Assembly: GCA_016222945.1 (NCBI GenBank)
Contig: JACRPY010000006.1
Location: 186,001 to 250,000, forward strand
Origin: Methanobacterium sp.
GTDB taxonomy: Archaea; Methanobacteriota; Methanobacteria; Methanobacteriales; Methanobacteriaceae
Direction: 5' to 3'
DNA length: 64,000 nucleotides
Under the pieces are notes generated by a model that saw only the letters and a list, made by a program, of their open reading frames with translations, had not been told where the DNA came from and made no database searches. The stretch's first letter is position 1, and every line of letters begins with the position of its first letter. A program made the translations under genes and the position numbers. This document shows, piece by piece, positions 53,035 through 61,396 of this stretch.

Positions 53035-53823
53035 ATGCCCCAAATCAAACTAAATGAAATTAAAATCAACTACAAAGATAAAGGCCAGGGGTTCCCCGTA
53101 ATCTTAATCCACGGCCTATCAGATGATTTAAACTTATGGGAACCATTAATTCCAGAGTTAACCAGATATTACCGTGTAATTGCTTTAGATCTTAGAGGGC
53201 ATGGTAATTCCAGTAAACCTGACATTCCTTATTCTATTAATGATTTTAGTAGGGATGTTTATACTCTACTCGTAAATTTAAACATTAAAAAAGCCCATTT
53301 TATGGGGCTTTCTATGGGCGGGGCTTTAGCTCAACAGTTTACAGTTGATCATCCTGGGATGGTCCAATCAATGATTTTAATATCCAGTTTCACATATCTT
53401 GATTCTAATTCGGCTGAAACATTGTTAATGCTTCGTGAATCTTTAATTAAAGGTGGGTTTAAATTATTTTTTGATGAAATGCTGCCTCTTGTTTTAACAT
53501 CTGATTTCATCAGGGAATATGAATCTGAGCTTTTAGATATTAGGGCAGAGAAGATTGAAACTGAATACGTGCCTTCAATAATCCATTCTATTGACGCTTG
53601 TCTTGAATTTAACCTTAAAAACCAAATTTCAGCTATATCCAAACCTACATTGATAATTTCAGGAAAAGAAGATGTTTTAATTCCTCTTGAGCTTCAAGAG
53701 CAAACCCATAGACTTATAAAAGATTCAACATGGGAAATCATTGGAAATACAGGACACAACGTTATTATTCCTCAAAATATTCCTTATTTGTCTAAAACAA
53801 TTTTAGAATTCCTTAAAAAGTGA
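53035..53823 (+). CDS. Alpha/beta-fold hydrolase
   Basis: This 262-residue protein has the canonical pattern: oxyanion segment VILIHGLSDDLNLWEPLI, nucleophile elbow MGLSMGGALAQ (Ser near residue 94), acid in SGKEDVLIPLE and His in GNTGHNVIIPQ. It resembles 3-oxoadipate enol-lactonase and carboxylesterase types, but the substrate cannot be deduced. There is no signal peptide. It stands alone with no clear operon partner. Confidence 0.9.
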   Translation: MPQIKLNEIKINYKDKGQGFPVILIHGLSDDLNLWEPLIPELTRYYRVIALDLRGHGNSSKPDIPYSINDFSRDVYTLLVNLNIKKAHFMGLSMGGALAQQFTVDHPGMVQSMILISSFTYLDSNSAETLLMLRESLIKGGFKLFFDEMLPLVLTSDFIREYESELLDIRAEKIETEYVPSIIHSIDACLEFNLKNQISAISKPTLIISGKEDVLIPLELQEQTHRLIKDSTWEIIGNTGHNVIIPQNIPYLSKTILEFLKK

Positions 53824-53983
53824 TTTAATCTTTTTTGCTATAATCATAAATCATAAATAATAGGTGCAGATAAACTGGTATTCATCATAACTACAGAAAT
53901 TTAGTGAAAGTTCAAATCATATGGTAAAATAAAGGATTTTTATCAGTTAAAAATAAAAATAGGTTATATGGAGGGTTATATTA

Positions 53984-54382
53984 ATGGTAAAAATAGAATG
54001 TCCAAATTGTAAAGCTCAAATAGAAGAAAATATTAAGTTTTGTACTGAATGCGGTAGTAAAATGGAACAGGTTACACCAGAGGAAACCACTGAGGAATTA
54101 AAATGTCCTAATTGTTCTACACAATTACCTCCCAACACAAAATTCTGTAATGAATGCGGTACAAAGATTGAAACAGCTCCCAAAGAAGTTATCTGTCCTA
54201 AATGTTCTAAAAAACTTCCAGTTAACATTAAGTTCTGTACAGACTGCGGAACTAAGATTGAACAACCTGTTTCCAGTCAAAAATCAGATAAGGATCCTGT
54301 GGATGAGACCATTGAAACTTTAAAAGGTACAGGAAAAGACCTTATGAAAGAGGCCGGTAATTTATTTAAAAAGTATAGATAA
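53984..54382 (+). CDS. Triple zinc-ribbon protein
   Basis: This 132-residue protein is made of three tandem zinc ribbons of one type: CPNCKAQIEENIKFCTECG, CPNCSTQLPPNTKFCNECG and CPKCSKKLPVNIKFCTDCG, joined by short acidic linkers. A charged helical tail (about 100-132, DLMKEAGNLFKKYR) follows. Each ribbon can hold one zinc ion. The repeats point to internal duplication. A scaffold or binding role is likely; nothing more specific can be said. Confidence 0.85.
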   Translation: MVKIECPNCKAQIEENIKFCTECGSKMEQVTPEETTEELKCPNCSTQLPPNTKFCNECGTKIETAPKEVICPKCSKKLPVNIKFCTDCGTKIEQPVSSQKSDKDPVDETIETLKGTGKDLMKEAGNLFKKYR

Positions 54383-54383
54383 A

Positions 54384-54410
54384 TTCTTTTTTTAATTATT
54401 TTTTTTTAAA
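54384..54410 (+). terminator. T-rich terminator after the zinc-ribbon gene
   Basis: Runs of seven and nine T follow the stop codon within 25 nt, a typical archaeal intrinsic terminator. The next gene on this strand starts 278 nt from the stop codon. Confidence 0.5.
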
Positions 54411-54660
54411 TTTATTTCGTGTTTTTGGTTTTTACTACTTTATTTCGAATTTTAAAGTTGTTATGAATGTTTTTCCATTATTTTAAATAGCAAATGTATA
54501 TAACGAAGGTAATTAAAGTAGAAAATAATTAAATCATTCACAAATTTTAGATTAAGATGGTGCCAATTGGAGATGTTCTATTTACGGTTTAAGTTGTAGT
54601 CTTCTGTTCGATTGGTTCTGGCTAAATGCCTAATAATCAAATGTTACAGGAGATACAGGA

Positions 54661-56187
54661 ATGAACTCTGAATTTATACAAGACAAAGAAATAATAGTAG
54701 CTTCCAACAGAGGACCGGTACTATTTAAAAGAGATGGAAACGGGAAACTGGAACTAATAAGGGGAAAAGGAGGTATTGTCGGTTCAATGATACCATTCCT
54801 TGAAAAAACCCATGGAAAATGGGTTTCTTCTGCAATCGGAGAATGTGACCACCATATAAACGATAAATATGATTCTAAAATACCTATACCCTTGGAAAAC
54901 CCTGAATATTATATTCAATTAATCAAAACAGAAGAGGATGTTTATAATAGGTTTAATGGTAAATTTGCTAATCCTTTATTGTGGTTTATTCATCATTCTA
55001 TGTGGAATCCGCCCTATTCGCCATGTGCAGACGATGAATTACACCATGCATGGGATTCATACCAATACGTAAACACTAAGTTTGCAGAAGCCATAGGAGA
55101 AGATGCATATAACTCAGAAAAGACCCCAATAGTAATGTTACAGGATTATCACCTTTATTTAACACCTAAATTGATAAGGAAACAGCATCCTGATGTTCTT
55201 ATGAGCCAATTCGTCCACATACCATTCCCTCCGCCAGAGATATTCCAGCAATTGCCAAATCACATGCAAATCGAAATATTAGACAGTATGCTCACCAATG
55301 ATGTCTTAGGATTCCATATCTCTCGTTATATGAACAATTTCTTTCAAACAATTAAACTAATTCTGCCTAACGCTTTGGTGAATGAAATATTGGGAGATAT
55401 TATATATAATGGACATGTCTGTCATGTAAGAACTTATCCTATTAGTGTTGATGTGAAAACACTGCAGAAACACGCACAAGACCCAAATGTTATTGGTAAA
55501 GAATCAGAAGTAGATGAAATAGTTGGAGACTGCAAATTAATCTACAGAACAGACAGAGCAGACTTATCAAAAAATATTATCAGAGGATTCCAGGCTTATG
55601 ACATGTTTCTTGAGAAATATCCTGAATGGAGAGAAAAAGTCAAGTTTGTAGCAACTTTAATGCCATCAAGACAGGATATAAAGATTTACAGAGAATACAC
55701 CGATAAAATAATGGACGTAGTTAATGAAATCAACGATAAATATGCTACTCCAGACTGGGAGCCAATTAAATACATTTTTAAGGGAGATTACGACTTAGTA
55801 ACTGCTCTTTTTAAAAGATATGATGTTTTAATGGTTAACCCTATATTAGATGGAATGAATATCGTAGCCAAAGAAGGAAGTGTTGTAAACGAAAATAATG
55901 GAGTATTAATTCTTTCTACTGGAGCAGGATGTTATGAAGAATTAAAAGATGGTGCAATTTGTATAAATCCTTTTGATCTAAGACAAACTGCAGAATCAAT
56001 TGATAATGCTTTATTAATGGATGAGGAAACCAAATCCCAGATGATTAAAAATGCAAGAGCAGTTTTAGAAAAGAATGACCTAAATAAATGGGTATCTGAC
56101 CAATTAAAGGATATTGAGACCGTTATGTATGAAAGAGGAAGTCTTAAATCCAAAAAACCTGAGGAAGCTCGATTTGAAATGAATTAA
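54661..56187 (+). CDS. otsA: Alpha,alpha-trehalose-phosphate synthase (GT20)
   Basis: The enzyme transfers glucose from a sugar nucleotide to glucose 6-phosphate, giving trehalose 6-phosphate, a route to an osmolyte. The 508-residue GT20 protein has IIVASNRGPVLFKRDGNGK, GKGGIVGSMIPFLEKTHGKW, VMLQDYHLYLTPKLIRK, FVHIPFPPPEIFQQLP and NPILDGMNIVAKEGSVVN. No trehalose-6-phosphate phosphatase gene is next to it. A GHMP kinase gene follows instead, 69 nt downstream. Confidence 0.93.
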   Translation: MNSEFIQDKEIIVASNRGPVLFKRDGNGKLELIRGKGGIVGSMIPFLEKTHGKWVSSAIGECDHHINDKYDSKIPIPLENPEYYIQLIKTEEDVYNRFNGKFANPLLWFIHHSMWNPPYSPCADDELHHAWDSYQYVNTKFAEAIGEDAYNSEKTPIVMLQDYHLYLTPKLIRKQHPDVLMSQFVHIPFPPPEIFQQLPNHMQIEILDSMLTNDVLGFHISRYMNNFFQTIKLILPNALVNEILGDIIYNGHVCHVRTYPISVDVKTLQKHAQDPNVIGKESEVDEIVGDCKLIYRTDRADLSKNIIRGFQAYDMFLEKYPEWREKVKFVATLMPSRQDIKIYREYTDKIMDVVNEINDKYATPDWEPIKYIFKGDYDLVTALFKRYDVLMVNPILDGMNIVAKEGSVVNENNGVLILSTGAGCYEELKDGAICINPFDLRQTAESIDNALLMDEETKSQMIKNARAVLEKNDLNKWVSDQLKDIETVMYERGSLKSKKPEEARFEMN

Positions 56188-56256
56188 ATGTTTCAGAGGA
56201 TCTTTAAATAAAATACTAATGATTTTTAATTTAAAATTCAAAAAGGATATTTTTTA

Positions 56257-57393
56257 ATGTCTATTCAACTTCATGATTCCTTAAAAATAGCAGAAAAAAA
56301 GAATGCTTTGCCTAATGTTATTGCCTATAACAGAATTGATGGTCCAGGTTCCAGTTTAGATTTAAGCGAATTTCAGCAGACCTTCTGGAAATTACCAAAA
56401 ATACCTCAAAATGATGATCCTGCAAGAAAATGGACATGTAATCTTCCAAGAACGGTAGGTATAACCATTGATACAGGAACTAAAATTGAGGCCCGTCCCT
56501 TTGATCCAGACCTTATTGGTGTAAAATCTGTTGAATATAAAACTGAAGTTACAGCATTTCCTGGTGAAGTAATTCCAGTAAAAGAGAACTGGTTACTTAA
56601 AATAATTGAAATATTTGACATCAAAGGGGTTATGTTTGTTTTAGAGAATCTTCGAGAAGGTATACAATCTTCAGGACTTGGAGGATCATCAACAGCCACA
56701 ATTGGTGTTTGTATACTTGCAAATGAATTAGCAGGACGGCCATTTAGTAAGATTCAATTGATTTCTTTAGCTTCTCGTATTGAACAGGGTTTTGGAGTAA
56801 GTATCACTGGAACTCAGGAACAATCCAATGTTATTTTTGGAGGAGTAACTGATTATGTTTGGTTTCCATGGGGAATACCAGGACATCCGGGTACAGGGTA
56901 TGGTGATTCTTTACGTTACGAATTAATGCCTCCAGAAGATTACGGGCTTTTAGAAGAGAGAACGGCTATTTTTCATACTGGACGTCCTCGCCAAAGTTCA
57001 GATGTGAATTTAGCATGGAGAAACGCTCTTTTGACTGAAGTTGGATATAAATTACATTCTAAGAAAATGAAGGTAGCTTACAAGTTTCGTGAGGGATTAA
57101 GACTACAAAAATGGGATCATGTTACTGAATCAATAGATGAATACCGTAGAATTCGGACAAAATTATGTGAAGGTTATATGGAAAGTTCCAGGGATTTATT
57201 GGAACGTGCTAAAGTTTTTAACTGTATAGCTTTCCCTCTGGGGGCTGGTGGGGGTGGAGGAGTTCTTTTATTTTCTAAAGACCCAGAATCTTTAGAAAAA
57301 TTGCGTGAGGATCTTAAAGGTATTTACAGTGAAATCCCCTTTAAAATACGATCTATGGGTCATGAAATTAATAATGTAAATTTGGGGAAATAA
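56257..57393 (+). CDS. GHMP-family sugar kinase-like protein
   Basis: This 378-residue GHMP kinase has the ATP loop SSGLGGSSTATIGVCILAN near residues 145-163, a C-terminal glycine-rich motif (PLGAGGGGGVLLF) and an unusually long N-terminal part (about 60 residues, NRIDGPGSSLDLSEFQQTFW) before the usual fold. Relatives include heptose and galactose kinases. Its place just after otsA suggests a sugar or sugar-phosphate substrate, perhaps linked with trehalose, but this is inference. Confidence 0.82.
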   Translation: MSIQLHDSLKIAEKKNALPNVIAYNRIDGPGSSLDLSEFQQTFWKLPKIPQNDDPARKWTCNLPRTVGITIDTGTKIEARPFDPDLIGVKSVEYKTEVTAFPGEVIPVKENWLLKIIEIFDIKGVMFVLENLREGIQSSGLGGSSTATIGVCILANELAGRPFSKIQLISLASRIEQGFGVSITGTQEQSNVIFGGVTDYVWFPWGIPGHPGTGYGDSLRYELMPPEDYGLLEERTAIFHTGRPRQSSDVNLAWRNALLTEVGYKLHSKKMKVAYKFREGLRLQKWDHVTESIDEYRRIRTKLCEGYMESSRDLLERAKVFNCIAFPLGAGGGGGVLLFSKDPESLEKLREDLKGIYSEIPFKIRSMGHEINNVNLGK

Positions 57394-57442
57394 TTGGCTT
57401 TATTTAAACCAATACTGTGCTGTTTTTAAGTATTTAATGGGA

Positions 57443-57841
57443 TTATTCATTTTCATCAATTACTCTTTGAACCAGTGCGGAATCAACATAGGCACGCACT
57501 TCAACAATAACTTCATTTTCAAATTTAACTATCCAGCAGTATGTATTATTAAATGGCTTTCCATTGATAGCTGTTGAAAGAGATTCCATCTCAACTACAG
57601 CTGTATTGTCTTGAAAAATGATGTTATTTACTTTTAAAACTACTCCTTCCTTTAGTATTTTGTTCAATCGGCTGAATGTGTGTGATATGAATTCTTCTTT
57701 GTTTTTGTATGTTCCAGCTAGGGGGTGTGTTCCCATTACTGTCCATTTTACATCATCGGCTACATGTTCAAAAAATTGGCTGCTTTCACCAGTTTTAAGG
57801 TAATTAAATAGTTTTTCTACCTTTGGGGTTGTTATTGGCAA
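57443..57841 (-). CDS. SnoaL-like (NTF2-fold) protein
   Basis: This 132-residue protein with NTF2/SnoaL-like features begins ITTPKVEKLFNYLKTGESSQ and contains FFEHVADDVKWTVMGTHPLA, TYKNKEEFISHTFSRLNKIL and VIVEVRAYVDSALVQRVIDE. The fold often binds small hydrophobic molecules or works as an isomerase or hydrolase. No catalytic residues stand out. It converges on the GHMP kinase gene. Confidence 0.8.
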   Translation of the reverse strand: MPITTPKVEKLFNYLKTGESSQFFEHVADDVKWTVMGTHPLAGTYKNKEEFISHTFSRLNKILKEGVVLKVNNIIFQDNTAVVEMESLSTAINGKPFNNTYCWIVKFENEVIVEVRAYVDSALVQRVIDENE

Positions 57842-58017
57842 ATTTATTCACCTTTTTTAAATCATATTTTTTTTTATATTTCTAAACGTTTATAGGGAAA
57901 ATGTTTTTTTTATTGTAAATATATTTAAATAGCACTATATTATATTCATTTGTGAAGATGTTTAAAACCATTGTACTCATTAATTTAATGGCCAAAAACT
58001 TTTGAGGAGGTGGAATA

Positions 58018-58251
58018 ATGAAAAAGAATAGAATGGTATCTGGGATCATTGCATTTTTTGTAATATTAGTGGTGATAGGTGCTTCAGGATGTACTTTTAG
58101 CTCAGGCGACGATGACGATGATGACAACGATAACGATGTTAATGATCTAATTGCAGTTAATTGTGCAGTTAACGGAGGTTCTGCTCAAAGCGATAATGGA
58201 CAGGATACAGCAGTATCTCTCGTTGAAAGTACTTATGACAGTCGAAGTTAG
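58018..58251 (+). CDS. Small lipoprotein with an aspartate-rich run
   Basis: This 77-residue protein has a signal peptide (SGIIAFFVILVVIG) and lipobox ASGC, then an acidic run DDDDDDNDND right after the anchor, and a short tail with one Cys. The start follows GAGGAGGTGGAATA, one of the strongest binding sites in the window. The acidic run could hold divalent cations near the membrane. No family is recognised and the mature part is very short. Confidence 0.75.
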   Translation: MKKNRMVSGIIAFFVILVVIGASGCTFSSGDDDDDDNDNDVNDLIAVNCAVNGGSAQSDNGQDTAVSLVESTYDSRS

Positions 58252-58269
58252 GCATATAACTACAATTAA

Positions 58270-58291
58270 GAATATTTTTTTCTTTTTTAAT
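58270..58291. terminator. T-rich tract between convergent genes
   Basis: AATATTTTTTTCTTTTTTAA lies between the lipoprotein gene and the M24 peptidase gene, which converge here. Its plus-strand reading is a good poly-U terminator for the lipoprotein gene. There is no matching hairpin. Confidence 0.4.
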
Positions 58292-59482
58292 TTAAAAAAC
58301 AGGAATTAAACCTTTACTATTTCCTGTAATGCATTCTCCACCTTTAGGAGTCACTATGAACGTGTTTTCTATTCCAACCATTCCAATTCCTTTAATTCCT
58401 TTTTTTGGTTCTACAGCAAACACCATTCCTTCCTGCAACGGTTCATTAAATCCTTGTGCAATTACAGGCAGTTCATCAATTAATAATCCGATTCCATGAC
58501 CCAGAAACTTTACTTTACGCTCGCCGAATCCCATAAAGTTTTCCAGAAATTCTTCATCTAAATTGTTCATTATGGTGTTATAAATCTTTGATGGTATGGC
58601 ACCAGGTTTTAACATTTCTGCAACTTCATTTTGAATTTCCACACATTTATTATGGGCATCGATGGCATATTGTGGAAGTTCGTGGCCAAACATGTATGTC
58701 ATGGTCTTATCTGTGTTGTAACCGTCTACTCCGCATCCGATATCAATAAATACCAGATCATCTTTCTTTAGTTTCCTCTTACGGCTTCCAAAAACAGGCA
58801 CTGCAGGGCTTAAACCATAATTACCGCTAGCTCCATCAAAATAGGTGGGATATATTGAACTTTCACCAAAACCAACATGTCCTACAACGATTTCTGTATC
58901 AAACATTCCAAAACGTGTTACACCGTGATGTCCTTCTTCTATTAAAATTTTAAACAATTCTGCTGCCAGATCTGCTTCACTTATTCCTTCATGAAGTAGA
59001 TTAGGGGCAATTTCTTCTAATACATATTGATGAATCTTACCAGATTTCCTCATTAAAGAAAGCTCATATTCACTTTTAACAGCCCTAATAGCTGCAATGT
59101 GGATATCTACAGGTTTAAATGTCTTAAATGGGAAATGTTTTTGAAATCTTTTGTATAAGGCTAAGGGAACTACTTCTGTTTCCAGATATACTGTATTTGG
59201 AAACTCATTCATACTTTTTGCAGCATCACGGAAGCTATTCATATGTTTTATATTTTCAAATAATGATTCATCCAAAGCTCTTTCATAGCTTCTGCGCACC
59301 CAAAATGTTGCATCTTCATTTCGAGGAATAATCAGCATTCCATCCTGCATGGTGCCTGTAAAATAATAAAGATTTATATTGCTGAAAATAACAACTATCT
59401 CCCATTGAGGATTTGAAACATCCATCTGGTTTCTAAAACGTTTCATACGAGTTTCAAGTTCAATTAAAGGTACTTTATTCAT
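58292..59482 (-). CDS. M24-family metallopeptidase (Xaa-Pro aminopeptidase-like)
   Basis: This 396-residue protein has a creatinase-type N-terminal domain and the pita-bread catalytic domain. Metal-ligand blocks are visible: DDLVFIDIGCGVDGYNTDKT (two Asp), KVKFLGHGIGLLIDE (His), FAVEPKKGIKGIGM (Glu) and GIENTFIVT (Glu). It would act on X-Pro peptides or a related amide. It is the last gene of a minus-strand cluster with an RNase J-like enzyme, a SWIM protein and a helicase. Confidence 0.9.
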   Translation of the reverse strand: MNKVPLIELETRMKRFRNQMDVSNPQWEIVVIFSNINLYYFTGTMQDGMLIIPRNEDATFWVRRSYERALDESLFENIKHMNSFRDAAKSMNEFPNTVYLETEVVPLALYKRFQKHFPFKTFKPVDIHIAAIRAVKSEYELSLMRKSGKIHQYVLEEIAPNLLHEGISEADLAAELFKILIEEGHHGVTRFGMFDTEIVVGHVGFGESSIYPTYFDGASGNYGLSPAVPVFGSRKRKLKKDDLVFIDIGCGVDGYNTDKTMTYMFGHELPQYAIDAHNKCVEIQNEVAEMLKPGAIPSKIYNTIMNNLDEEFLENFMGFGERKVKFLGHGIGLLIDELPVIAQGFNEPLQEGMVFAVEPKKGIKGIGMVGIENTFIVTPKGGECITGNSKGLIPVF

Positions 59483-59502
59483 ATTAATACTCCGTATTGA
59501 AT

Positions 59503-61050
59503 TTACATGCTTAATTTAGGGTTTAAAACATTAATTCCATCTGCTTTTAAAACATTAAATTTCTCTTTTTTTTCGGTATGGATAGGATAAACACTTTCTG
59601 GGTTAATTTCTCTAATCATCTCTATTATTTCTGGCCCGCAGGCATGTCCTGAAGCGTGGTAACCTTCATGGACTTTTATATTAAAATGTTCTAACCATTT
59701 TAATTCTCTTTCTTTATCTAACTCCATTTCATCATTAAATGGTTCTGTTTTGGATTTTATATAAATTGCATTCTCTGGTTTAATATCAATCAATTCTTTA
59801 AATTCAAAGAAGTCGCATTGGAAAATATATTCATCTGGATTCTCCTTTAAGTCTTTGTAGTTTACGTTGTTATCCCATGATACAAAGTCTTTTTCCCAAC
59901 CTTTATAATCGGCAGATACATATTCTGGATCTAATTTGCTGCTTGAAATCCATTTATCACCGAAAGCCACATATGATTCATCGCCAGTTAAACCCCAACT
60001 TTTTCGGGAAGTGTATACTGCCACATCATCAATAGATGGATAGCCCATATCCTGGAATTCATTTAATAAAAATGCCTGTTTAGTATTTACAACCAAAGTT
60101 CTGTCTGACTCTTTTGCTACATTGTAAAATGTATAAAAACGATCCAGGTCTCGAATAGGATAATTCACTATGATAAGATCTCCATGTGACAGTGCAAGTT
60201 CTGCAGCTTTCTTTTCAATATCAGTTTCCAGTTGATTATGGTCACTATCAATTCGTGTGCCTTCTGTAATCAAAACGTTGGGAGAGAATTTTTTAGCTTC
60301 TTTTACAAAATTCTTAGTCTCATACTCTCGTTTACCGTGAAATCTGAAGTCTCCAGTATACACTAAAGCATTTTCATCATTATCAGCTAAAAATGCACAT
60401 GATCCTGGTAGTGAATGGTCAACCGGAGCAGATTTTATCTTAAAATCACCTATCTCAAATGTTTCATAGGGTTCAATTAATTTTATTTCCCTGGGCTTTA
60501 ACGTGTCCTTGGAAGTGGCCCTTTTATGAGTACTGCTACCTTCTTTTGCTATCTTTTTTTCGATTAAAAGAAAATCCTGTTTATAATTAATATAATTGGA
60601 AAATCCAGGGGCACCTGTAGTTTCCAGAGATTTAATAATCAAATAACTCTCTTTGCTCATGTAAAAAGGAATATCGTCTCGTATATGGTGCAAATAACCC
60701 ATATGATCTATATGTGCATGGCTTATTAAAATTCCCTGAACTGAGGGTTTTTCATTGAAGTTAATACCACTGTGTCGAAGATAATCTTCCCTGTAGATGC
60801 CTTTTACTTTAGGTAAAAGCCCAAATTCCATTAAATCCATTATTCCATTGGCTTTACGTGGCTGTCGAAATCTTTGATTTCGATGCCCCGAAATGAAAAA
60901 TTTCGAGGGCTGTAAAAATTCCGAGAAGAATTCCCCTTCTTTGTTGAAACTTTTACCAAAATCAAAAAAGAATGAATTATTATTAGATGAGATCTGAATT
61001 TTATTTCCACCTATCTCATCTACTCCACCATAAAAATCAATAGAAGTCAT
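59503..61050 (-). CDS. RNase J-like metallo-beta-lactamase protein with a palindromic insertion
   Basis: This 515-residue metallo-beta-lactamase-fold protein begins TSIDFYGGVDEIGGNKIQIS. It has LISHAHIDHMGYLHHIRDD as zinc motif, PVDHSLPGSCAF, VYTGDFRFHGKREYET, LITEGTRID, and the end blocks HEGYHASGHACGPEI and VYPIHTEKKEKF. This suggests a beta-CASP-type ribonuclease. Residues 47-62 (QPSKFFISGHRNQRFR) come from a 48-nt palindromic insertion at 60,866-60,913; without it the chain would read FSEFLQPRKANGIMD. Solubility or activity may be altered, but the frame stays open. Confidence 0.88.
   Translation of the reverse strand: MTSIDFYGGVDEIGGNKIQISSNNNSFFFDFGKSFNKEGEFFSEFLQPSKFFISGHRNQRFRQPRKANGIMDLMEFGLLPKVKGIYREDYLRHSGINFNEKPSVQGILISHAHIDHMGYLHHIRDDIPFYMSKESYLIIKSLETTGAPGFSNYINYKQDFLLIEKKIAKEGSSTHKRATSKDTLKPREIKLIEPYETFEIGDFKIKSAPVDHSLPGSCAFLADNDENALVYTGDFRFHGKREYETKNFVKEAKKFSPNVLITEGTRIDSDHNQLETDIEKKAAELALSHGDLIIVNYPIRDLDRFYTFYNVAKESDRTLVVNTKQAFLLNEFQDMGYPSIDDVAVYTSRKSWGLTGDESYVAFGDKWISSSKLDPEYVSADYKGWEKDFVSWDNNVNYKDLKENPDEYIFQCDFFEFKELIDIKPENAIYIKSKTEPFNDEMELDKERELKWLEHFNIKVHEGYHASGHACGPEIIEMIREINPESVYPIHTEKKEKFNVLKADGINVLNPKLSM
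60860..60913 (+). repeat. Compound palindromic element inserted in-frame in the RNase J-like gene
   Basis: Hairpin one has TCGAAATC/GATTTCGA arms with loop TTT (60865-60883). Hairpin two has CGAAAT/ATTTCG arms extended by GCCC/GGGC. The linker is ATGCCCC. GGCTGT stands at 60860-60865 and again at 60908-60913, exactly 48 nt apart, or 16 codons. The second hairpin closely matches the one after tRNA-Ser (CCCCGAAAA to TTTTCGAGGGC). Confidence 0.75.
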
Positions 61051-61128
61051 ATAGATTTATTAATAGTTTATTATTATTTATTTTTTCTTTTTTTCAAAAT
61101 AAAATTATAATTACTATTCCAATTTAAC

Positions 61129-61386
61129 TTAAATCTCCTCTTTTAACTCTGCTATTTTAAAAAGAACAGCCCACATATGTTTACAGATAAAACTGCCAGG
61201 TTCTTTCTCGCTTCGGTATTGATAGTCATCACAGTCACATAGCCACATGTTTTCGTTCATGCTAACTTGATAATTACCTTCCTTAGAGCTTCCAACGGCA
61301 AATATCATTAAATCTTCGTCAAATAATTCGATTTTAACGTTCCCGTTTTTATATAATTTTAATCCTGCATTCATCCGGTTTGCCAT
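61129..61386 (-). CDS. SWIM zinc-finger protein
   Basis: This 85-residue protein contains the SWIM pattern C-x-C-x(n)-C-x-H: WLCDCDDYQYRSE, then FICKHMWAVLFKI. SWIM fingers bind DNA or proteins and occur with helicases and recombination factors. It lies 10 nt after the end of the Hrq1-like helicase gene, its ribosome binding site (GAGGATT) overlapping the helicase stop, so it is likely a helicase partner. Confidence 0.85.
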   Translation of the reverse strand: MANRMNAGLKLYKNGNVKIELFDEDLMIFAVGSSKEGNYQVSMNENMWLCDCDDYQYRSEKEPGSFICKHMWAVLFKIAELKEEI

Positions 61387-61396
61387 TATTTAATCC

